Position numbers and translations under genes: made by a program. The notes below the pieces were generated by a model, which ran no database searches, was not told where the DNA came from, and saw only the letters and a list, made by a program, of their open reading frames with translations. Shown one piece after another: positions 6,639 to 12,190 of a stretch of DNA of 12,190 bases. Positions within the stretch are counted from its first letter, which is position 1. Every line of letters starts with the position of its first letter. The DNA comes from Hyphomicrobiales bacterium (GTDB taxonomy: Bacteria > Pseudomonadota > Alphaproteobacteria > Rhizobiales > Aestuariivirgaceae), in assembly GCA_013002595.1 (NCBI GenBank), contig JABDJG010000471.1, positions 1 through 12,190 of the forward strand, given 5' to 3'.

Positions 6639-7580
6639 TTGTGGCTCTACTTTGCAAAACGGATCCTGCTTGGCGTGCTGATCGTCCTGACTGCAGTATC
6701 GTTGTTGTACTCGATGATCCATCTGGTGCCAGGCGATCCGGTAAAGACAATCCTTGGGCCGCGTGCCAGCCCGGAGCTGCAGGCACAGATACGCACGAAA
6801 ATGGGCCTCGATGATCCGCTGCCGGTCCAGATCGTCAAATTCATCGGCAGGGTGGCCACCGGCGACCTCGGCGAGGATGTGTTCAAACGCAAATCGGTCA
6901 ACACCATCGTGTTCGAGCAATTGCCGCATACGATTTACCTGGTGTTGTCCGGCATAGGCTGGGCGATGCTGGTCGGCATCCCGCTTGGCTGTCTGTCGGC
7001 GATTTACCGCAACAGTATGATCGATCGAATTGCCGGTGTGTTGTCGGTCAGCTGCATCGCAATTCCAACTTTTGTCGTGGCGCTCTATTCGGTTTTGCTG
7101 TTCGCCGTGACATTGAAATGGCTGCCCGCGATCGGCGCCGGAGATGGTAATTTCAGCAGCTACATCATCCACCTGATCTTGCCGGCTTTCGCGGTCGGCC
7201 TAGGCTGGGTAGGTTATCTCGCACGGCTGGTTCGCGCATCGATGCTCGAGGTCATGAGCGAAAATCATGTTCGCACCGCACGCGCCTTCGGCCTGCCGGA
7301 AAGGACCATTGTCTTCAAATACGTGCTGCGCCTGGCAATCCTGCCAACGGTGACTTTGATCGGCATGGGCATCGGCATTCTTTTGTCGAGTGCGGTGTTT
7401 ACCGAAATCGTATTTGCGCGCCCGGGTATTGGCCGGCTCATTTTCGATGCCGTCACCAGCCGGAATTACCCGGTCGTCATGGGGTCTGTACTGGTCACTA
7501 CGGTTCTGTTCGTCGTCAGCACGACCGTCGCAGACCTGATCAATGCCCTGGTCGACCCGCGGCTGAGACACCACAAATGA
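6639..7580 (+). CDS. ABC importer permease, DppB/OppB type
   Basis: A 313-residue inner-membrane protein forming half of the translocation pore of a peptide/opine-class importer. Six hydrophobic segments are visible: about residues 9-29, 98-123, 134-158, 176-197, 236-256 and 279-303. A periplasmic loop with HLVPGDPV lies after the first. The cytoplasmic EAA loop that docks the ATPases is at about 204-235 (VRTARAFGLPERTIVFKYVLR), and the C-terminal DLINALVDPRLR is typical. The first codon is TTG at 6639 (WLYFAKRIL follows, matching family N-termini). The next ATG is far inside, and the Shine-Dalgarno is weak. This is the first gene of a four-gene operon and overlaps the next gene by 4 bases (ATGA). 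Confidence 0.92.
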   Translation: MWLYFAKRILLGVLIVLTAVSLLYSMIHLVPGDPVKTILGPRASPELQAQIRTKMGLDDPLPVQIVKFIGRVATGDLGEDVFKRKSVNTIVFEQLPHTIYLVLSGIGWAMLVGIPLGCLSAIYRNSMIDRIAGVLSVSCIAIPTFVVALYSVLLFAVTLKWLPAIGAGDGNFSSYIIHLILPAFAVGLGWVGYLARLVRASMLEVMSENHVRTARAFGLPERTIVFKYVLRLAILPTVTLIGMGIGILLSSAVFTEIVFARPGIGRLIFDAVTSRNYPVVMGSVLVTTVLFVVSTTVADLINALVDPRLRHHK

Positions 7581-8470
7581 GTGCCACTGAAATCTCGGCC
7601 CAGGCCACACAAATGCCGGCGACCTGGCAGAATGTCTGGCGCGCGCTCAAACGCGTGCTGCGCGAACCGCTCGGCGCGCTTGGCTTCGGGCTGGTGATGT
7701 TTGTTCTGGTCAGCGCCATCGGCGCCGACTTCTTTGCGCCTTTCGAACCGAACAAGATCGACATACGCGCCAAGCTGCAGCCGCCGTCGGCGGAACATTA
7801 TCTCGGCACTGACCAGCTCGGCCGCGATATCTATTCGCGCGTGTTGGTCGGGGGCCGGATCGCGCTCAAGGTATCTCTGGTGTCGATTGGCATTGCGCTT
7901 GTGATCGGTTTGACGCTCGGGCTTATCGCAGGCTACGGGCCGCGCTGGCTTGATAATTCGCTGATGCTGCTATTCGACTCTGTGCGCTCGTTTCCAACGG
8001 TAATGTTTGCACTTGCGGTGGTTACATTATTTGGCCCCAGCCTGACCACGGTCATGATCGTCGTCATCGTCACGCAGATCCCTATCTACGGACGAATGGT
8101 GCGCTCGCAAACGCAAGCCCTGCGGGACGCCGAATTCATTCTCGCCGAACGGGCGATGGGCGCCGGGTTCTTTCGCATCATCGCGATGCACATATTACCC
8201 AACGTCGTCGGGCCTTTGCTGATCCTGGCCAGCATGGACATTCCTTTTGTCATTACCATAGAAGCCGGCCTGAGCTTTCTCGGCATGGGGGTCAGGCCGC
8301 CGACACCGAGCTGGGGCACAATCTTGAACGATGGATATTCCTATATCTACAACACCCCCTGGCCGGTGATTGCCGGTGGCATTCCGGTTATTCTGACGAC
8401 GCTTGGATTTACCTTCCTGGGTGAAAGCCTGCGCGATGTGTTCGATCCCAAGCTGCGCAAGGAGATCTAG
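7577..8470 (+). CDS. ABC importer permease, DppC/OppC type
   Basis: A 297-residue partner permease. After a cytoplasmic N-terminus comes a first membrane segment (about 34-55) and the signature HYLGTDQLGRDIYSRVLVGGR (approximately 75-94), diagnostic of the DppC/OppC family. Further segments lie near 98-119, 140-165, 211-235 and 264-285. The EAA docking loop is about 178-209 (ALRDAEFILAERAMGAGFFR). It ends with the typical SLRDVFDPKLRKE. The ATG overlaps the upstream TGA as ATGA, implying translational coupling and equal dosage of the two pore subunits. Length is normal for the family. Confidence 0.94.
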   Translation: MSATEISAQATQMPATWQNVWRALKRVLREPLGALGFGLVMFVLVSAIGADFFAPFEPNKIDIRAKLQPPSAEHYLGTDQLGRDIYSRVLVGGRIALKVSLVSIGIALVIGLTLGLIAGYGPRWLDNSLMLLFDSVRSFPTVMFALAVVTLFGPSLTTVMIVVIVTQIPIYGRMVRSQTQALRDAEFILAERAMGAGFFRIIAMHILPNVVGPLLILASMDIPFVITIEAGLSFLGMGVRPPTPSWGTILNDGYSYIYNTPWPVIAGGIPVILTTLGFTFLGESLRDVFDPKLRKEI

Positions 8471-8484
8471 CGATCGTCGACAAT

Positions 8485-9453
8485 GTGCTCGAAATCAGCC
8501 GGCTCAATGTCGAGTTCACTACCGAACGTGGTGTGATCAAGGCGTTGCGCGACGTCGATCTTGAAGTACCGCGGGGATCAATCGTCGGCGTCGTTGGCGA
8601 GAGCGGTTGCGGCAAGTCGACGATGATCAACTCCATCATCGGGCTGCTCGCCCATAACGCCGCGGTCCGGTCCGGATCGATCACATTTGAAGGTTCGGAC
8701 CTCTTGCAGAAATCGCAGCGCGAGCTGCGCGACATTCGCGGCACGCGAATCTCCATGGTGTTCCAGGATCCGATGACCGCGCTCAACCCGGTGTTGTCGA
8801 TCGGTGCGCAAATGACCGATATACAATACCGCGACCCGATCGGCATGGCGCAAAAGAAGCAGCGCTCGATCAGGATGCTGAGCCGCGTCGGCATTCCCGA
8901 CCCTGAAACCCGGCTCGAGAATTACCCGCACCAGTTTTCCGGTGGCATGCGCCAGCGTATCGCAATCGCAATGGCGCTACAGGCCGAACCGGCGTTGTTG
9001 ATTGCCGATGAGCCCACCACCGCGCTCGATGCAACCCTTGAGGTACAAATTATTCATCGGCTCAAGGATCTGCAGCAAAGCATGGGCTGTTCGATTCTGT
9101 TTATTTCACACCACCTCGGCGTCATTGCCGAGTTGTGCGATTTCGTCGTCGTCATGTACGGCGGCGAGGTTGTCGAGCGCGGCACTGTTCGCGACATCTT
9201 CCACCGGCCCGCACATCCCTACACGATTAAGTTGCTTGAATGCGACCCGGCGCGCATTGCCGAGACCACCCGCGCGCTGCCGACCATTCCCGGTGAAATT
9301 CCCGACCTGGTCAATCTGCCGCCCGGCTGCATTTTTGCCGATCGATGCGATCGCTGTATCAAGGTGTGCCGCGAACAGATCCCGCAAACCACCGAGTTTG
9401 CCGAGCATCACTGGGCACGCTGCCATTTGGCAGGCAGCATGGCTGAGACATGA
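8485..9453 (+). CDS. ABC importer ATPase, DppD/OppD type
   Basis: A 322-residue nucleotide-binding subunit. It has Walker A GESGCGKST (38-46), Q-loop MVFQDP with Gln94, signature FSGGMRQR (151-158), Walker B LLIADE with catalytic Glu176, and switch His209 in ISHHLGV. The oligopeptide-type C-terminal extension has four cysteines (282, 288, 295, 313), spaced C-X5-C-X6-C-X17-C, plus a fifth at 291. Some OppD/DppD relatives hold an iron-sulfur cluster at this site. The start is uncertain. GTG 8485 is the first canonical start but lies 20 bases from AAGGAG (8459-8464). That site is ideally placed (8 bases) for an ATC at 8473, which would give an I/M-VDNVLEIS N-terminus. The gene ends in a 4-base ATGA overlap with the next ATPase. 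Confidence 0.92.
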   Translation: MLEISRLNVEFTTERGVIKALRDVDLEVPRGSIVGVVGESGCGKSTMINSIIGLLAHNAAVRSGSITFEGSDLLQKSQRELRDIRGTRISMVFQDPMTALNPVLSIGAQMTDIQYRDPIGMAQKKQRSIRMLSRVGIPDPETRLENYPHQFSGGMRQRIAIAMALQAEPALLIADEPTTALDATLEVQIIHRLKDLQQSMGCSILFISHHLGVIAELCDFVVVMYGGEVVERGTVRDIFHRPAHPYTIKLLECDPARIAETTRALPTIPGEIPDLVNLPPGCIFADRCDRCIKVCREQIPQTTEFAEHHWARCHLAGSMAET

Positions 9454-10433
9454 AGCCACTGCTCGAAATCAGTGATCTGCACGTGCGGTTCCGCACCCAC
9501 TCGCCGTTAAGCGCCATGATGAATGGTATTCAGGACCCGTTCGTCGATGCCGTAAACGGGGTTTCACTGCACATTGGTGAAGGTGAAACTTACGGCCTGG
9601 TCGGTGAAAGCGGCTCCGGCAAGACCACCCTGGCGCGCTCGATCCTCGGTCTGGTGCAACCGCAACAGGGCAGTATCCGCTACGCCGGCACCGAACTGAT
9701 CGGCATGCCGGCGGCGCAGATGAAACGGTTTCGCAGCAACGTCGGCGCAATGTTCCAGGATCCCGTGGGCAGTTTGAGCCCTCGCATGACCATTGGTTCG
9801 CTGCTGGCCGAGCCCTTCAAGATTCACGGATTGTCGGACCGCGACCTTGGACACGAGGCGACCCGCCTGCTCGATATGGTCGGTTTGAACCGCGATTTCA
9901 GCAGCCGCTACCCGCATCAGCTCAGTGGCGGCCAGGCCCGGCGCGTCGGGGTCGCACGCGCCTTGGCCTTGAACCCCAAACTGATCATTGCCGATGAACC
10001 GACCGCGGGGCTCGATGTTTCGGTGCAGGGCGAAATCTTGAACCTTTTGGGCAAGCTGCAGGCCGAATTGGGCATCAGCATCCTGGTGATCACGCACAAT
10101 CTGAACGTCGTGCGCCATATCACCGATCGCATGGGGATTATGTATTTTGGCAGGGTTCTCGAACAGGGTCCGACCAGCGCAATCTTTCACCAGCCCAGTC
10201 ACCCCTACACACTGGCCTTGCTCTCAGCCAACCCGGAGCCCGATCCGGATGCCGAAATCGACCGCCTCGAGTTGCACGGTGAAGTGCCAAGTCTGTTCAA
10301 TCGTCCGGGTGGCTGCGAGTTTCATCCGCGCTGCCCGTTTTCCGACGACACGTGCAAATCCGCTTTTCCGGATATCACCGAACTGGACAACGCCCACAGT
10401 TTTCGTTGCCATCATCCGCTCCAGCGGGCCTGA
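9450..10433 (+). CDS. ABC importer ATPase, DppF/OppF type
   Basis: A 327-residue second nucleotide-binding subunit. Motifs are Walker A GESGSGKTT (52-60), Q-loop MFQDP with Gln103, signature LSGGQARR (158-165; the common form is LSGGQRQR), Walker B LIIADE with Glu183, and switch His216 in VITHNLNV. The C-terminal extension again carries four cysteines (289, 295, 302, 320) with the same C-X5-C-X6-C-X17-C spacing as its partner. The heterodimer would power import through the two upstream permeases. The ATG overlaps the preceding stop by 4 bases. It is the last gene of the operon, and a stem-loop begins directly after its stop codon. Confidence 0.94.
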   Translation: MKPLLEISDLHVRFRTHSPLSAMMNGIQDPFVDAVNGVSLHIGEGETYGLVGESGSGKTTLARSILGLVQPQQGSIRYAGTELIGMPAAQMKRFRSNVGAMFQDPVGSLSPRMTIGSLLAEPFKIHGLSDRDLGHEATRLLDMVGLNRDFSSRYPHQLSGGQARRVGVARALALNPKLIIADEPTAGLDVSVQGEILNLLGKLQAELGISILVITHNLNVVRHITDRMGIMYFGRVLEQGPTSAIFHQPSHPYTLALLSANPEPDPDAEIDRLELHGEVPSLFNRPGGCEFHPRCPFSDDTCKSAFPDITELDNAHSFRCHHPLQRA

Positions 10434-10434
10434 T

Positions 10435-10468
10435 CGCAATTTGGTCCGGCAGCCCTGGCGGCATTGCG
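10435..10468 (+). repeat. Composite stem-loop at the 3' end of the importer operon
   Basis: CGCAAT (10435-10440) pairs with ATTGCG (10463-10468). Inside, CCG-G-CA and TG-G-CGG can pair around a GCCC loop with one mismatch. The structure starts 2 bases after the last ATPase stop codon. There is no following U-tract, so it is not a textbook intrinsic terminator. It may protect the mRNA 3' end or assist Rho-dependent ending before the convergent tRNA gene. Confidence 0.4.
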
Positions 10469-10494
10469 CCACAGTCAACAATCGAGAGAGAAAA

Positions 10495-10569
<75 letters not shown>

Positions 10570-10623
10570 GCACGCCATGCAGGGTCTGCTGAAAGCAGCC
10601 GCACTGGGCTTAGATGCGATGTG

Positions 10624-10652
10624 GATATATCGGGATCGGTGCGCGCGCGCAA
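10624..10652 (-). promoter_or_regulatory. Candidate tRNA-Val promoter with (GC)n tract
   Basis: On the minus strand TTGCGC (10647-10652, 3 of 6 to -35) and TATATC (10624-10629, 4 of 6 to -10) have a 17-base spacer. They would start transcription roughly 48 bases before the tRNA. Part of the -35 box and spacer is an uninterrupted alternating purine-pyrimidine run (10639-10650). A promoter is expected here only if the tRNA is not merely read through from cpdR. Confidence 0.35.
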
Positions 10653-10674
10653 GTCTTCGCGCTTAGGTAATTGA

Positions 10675-11034
10675 TTATGCCGCCATCATCCGGTCGACTT
10701 CAGCCACCAGGTCGCGCAGATGAAACGGTTTCGACAGGACCTTGGCGTCTTTCGGCGCCTTGGAATCGGGATGCAGCGCAACCGCTGCAAAGCCGGTAAT
10801 AAACATGATTTTCAGTGCCGGATCGAGTTCGGCGGCGCGCCTGGCAAGCTCGATGCCATCCATCTCCGGCATCACGATATCGGTCAGCAGCAGATCTATT
10901 TCGCTTTTTTTCAGGGATTCAAAGGCGCTGGCACCTTCAGCGAAAGCGGAAACTTCATGGCCGGCTTTTTCCAGCGCCCGCTCCAGAAAGCGGCGCATAT
11001 CGTCGTCATCTTCAGCCAGTAGGATTTTAGCCAT
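10675..11034 (-). CDS. cpdR: CpdR-like single-domain response regulator
   Basis: A 119-residue receiver domain with no output domain. The acidic pocket is Asp9/Asp10, the phosphoacceptor is Asp52 in LLLTDIVMPEMDGIELARRA, and the conserved switch residues are Thr80 (FITGFAAVAL) and Lys102 (LSKPFHLRDLV). The PDSKAPKDAKVLSKPFHLRD stretch is characteristic of alphaproteobacterial CpdR. In Caulobacter, unphosphorylated CpdR primes ClpXP for degradation of substrates such as PdeA and promotes CtrA removal, while CckA-ChpT phosphorylation switches it off. The open frame extends 40 codons upstream to 11154, but MAKILLAEDD at 11034 matches homologous N-termini and has an AGG site upstream. The C-terminus ends MMAA, which resembles an AA-type ClpXP degron. 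The gene diverges from an N-formylglutamate-amidohydrolase-family gene. Confidence 0.93.
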   Translation of the reverse strand: MAKILLAEDDDDMRRFLERALEKAGHEVSAFAEGASAFESLKKSEIDLLLTDIVMPEMDGIELARRAAELDPALKIMFITGFAAVALHPDSKAPKDAKVLSKPFHLRDLVAEVDRMMAA

Positions 11035-11269
11035 ATTTTCAACCTGTTGCGCTTTGTTCACTAAGGCAGGGCCCTGCGCAAAGGTGTTCCCCCTTGCATG
11101 CGGGTCCCCACAATAATGTGAAACCGTAAACCACAGATGAAGACGGCAATCCAACTTTCATCCCGGCCTCTGAGAAAATTGCCAAACAACAATTGACCTG
11201 ACAGGGCGTCCATGGCCCAATGCGGGTCGCTTTTGCTCAATACTAGATAATGCGAGGCCGGGCAAACCA
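11035..11269. other. Divergent intergenic region between cpdR and the FGase-family gene
   Basis: These 235 bases hold no convincing gene. For cpdR a weak sigma-70 candidate reads on the minus strand as TTCATC (11136-11141), 17 bases, then CATTAT (11113-11118), with about 78 bases to the start codon. No CtrA-type TTAA-N7-TTAA motif is present. For the rightward gene no clear promoter was found. Confidence 0.4.
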
Positions 11270-12169
11270 TTGTCTTCGACGCTGACCGACAGCTTTTCAC
11301 CTGCATTTGACGTCACCCGGCCTGCCACGTGGCGCCATCCGGCCGTGTTCAACTCACCGCACAGTGGCAGTATTTACCCAGGCGGCCTGCAGGCGATGAC
11401 CCGGCTCGACCCGCTAACGCTGCGCAAGTCGGAAGACTGTTATATCGACAAGTTGTTCCAGGGCGTCGCTGACCTTGGCTGCCCCCTGCTGGCCGCCCGG
11501 TTCCCCAGGGTGTTCCTGGACGTCAACCGCGAACCTTATGAATTTGACCCGGCGATGTTCGATGGCCCGCTGCCGACATTTGTCAACACATCGTCGCTGC
11601 GCGTCGTTGGCGGCCTCGGCACCATTCCGCGTATCGTGTCGGAAAATGAGACCATTTACGCACAACATCTCACCTGGGCCGACGCCAATGACCGGATCGA
11701 GCGCGTCTACCGGCCGTATCACCACACCCTTGCCGGCCTCATTGAAGAGGCCAGGCAAGAGTTCGGGCATGCCATATTGATCGATTGCCATTCGATGCCC
11801 TCAAGCGCCGCCCGGTTGTCCTCCTCGCGCGGCCAGCCACGCGCCGACATCGTGCTCGGAGATCGTTACGGCGCATCATGCGATCACGCGATCACCCGTT
11901 TCCTGGAGGCTTTGTTTGCCGATGCCGGCCTCAGTGTCGTTCACAACAAGCCCTATGCCGGCGGCTACATAACCCAGGCCTACGGCAGCCCGCACAACGG
12001 CAAGCATGCGCTGCAGATCGAAATCAATCGCGCCTTGTATATGAACGAACGGACCCTGGAAAAGACACCCGGATACCTCGAGCTGAATCACATTCTCAGC
12101 GACGTGCTGGATCAGTTCGTGTCCGCCCTCGGCGATTTGCTGAGCCCCGTCCCCGTCGCCGCCGAATAA
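11270..12169 (+). CDS. N-formylglutamate amidohydrolase family protein
   Basis: A 299-residue protein of the FGase family, metal-dependent hydrolases that release formate from N-formyl-L-glutamate at the end of one histidine-degradation route. Motifs are FNSPHSGSIYP (28-37), FLDVNREPYEFD (82-93), IDCHSMPS (171-178), VLGDRYGASC (195-204), NKPYAGGYITQAYG (226-239) and LQIEINRALYMNE (248-260). His, Asp and Glu in these motifs are likely metal and substrate ligands. The start is TTG at 11270: no in-frame ATG exists upstream after the stop at 11171, and the nearest GAGG is 13 bases away, so the exact start is uncertain. No histidine-utilisation genes adjoin it, so a true HutG role is not supported and the substrate may differ. 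The gene ends with TAA, followed by 21 uninformative bases. Confidence 0.9.
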   Translation: MSSTLTDSFSPAFDVTRPATWRHPAVFNSPHSGSIYPGGLQAMTRLDPLTLRKSEDCYIDKLFQGVADLGCPLLAARFPRVFLDVNREPYEFDPAMFDGPLPTFVNTSSLRVVGGLGTIPRIVSENETIYAQHLTWADANDRIERVYRPYHHTLAGLIEEARQEFGHAILIDCHSMPSSAARLSSSRGQPRADIVLGDRYGASCDHAITRFLEALFADAGLSVVHNKPYAGGYITQAYGSPHNGKHALQIEINRALYMNERTLEKTPGYLELNHILSDVLDQFVSALGDLLSPVPVAAE

Positions 12170-12190
12170 GAGTCTCAAATATATCAAAAC

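Overview
This window looks like a chromosomal segment of an alphaproteobacterium, probably of the Hyphomicrobiales/rhizobial type. The best evidence is a near-canonical CpdR single-domain response regulator, which belongs to the alphaproteobacterial CckA-ChpT-CpdR-ClpXP cell-cycle circuit. A tRNA-Val(GAC) of alphaproteobacterial type lies beside it, and coding density and GC content are both high. No species-level call is possible.

Layout. (i) 1-458: the 3' end of a methyl-accepting chemotaxis protein gene. (ii) 433-1272 (-): a LysR-type regulator, divergent from 1411-2451 (+), a luciferase-like flavin monooxygenase, which is followed by 2461-3273 (+), an alpha/beta hydrolase. The regulator/monooxygenase gap holds a perfect 8-bp-arm inverted repeat with a centred T-N11-A core, a good candidate LysR operator. 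(iii) 3253-4743 (-): an amidase-signature hydrolase, downstream of 4833-6380 (-), a Tat-exported family-5 (peptide/opine/nickel type) solute-binding protein. Strong hairpins separate the two. (iv) 6639-10433 (+): a four-gene operon of two permeases and two ATPases that completes the importer, divergent from the binding protein across a 258-bp regulatory gap. (v) 10495-10569 (-): tRNA-Val(GAC). (vi) 10675-11034 (-): cpdR. (vii) 11270-12169 (+): an N-formylglutamate-amidohydrolase-family protein, divergent from cpdR.

How it fits together. Genes from about 433 to 10433 read as one uptake-and-catabolism module. A binding protein and a Dpp/Opp-class ABC importer bring in a small polar, probably amide-containing solute. 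A flavin monooxygenase, an alpha/beta hydrolase and an amidase could then open or cleave it, under LysR control. The logic recalls the Rut pyrimidine route (RutA-type monooxygenase plus RutD-type hydrolase) or a type II Baeyer-Villiger monooxygenase/esterase pair, but the gene set is not Rut. The substrate cannot be read from the sequence. Genes from 10495 onward look like core-genome housekeeping. The border is the 3' end of the tRNA-Val gene, which is the side on which integrative elements usually lie, though no integrase or att repeat is visible. No CRISPR array, insertion sequence, prophage gene or defence system was seen, and no stretch above 300 bases lacks a gene.
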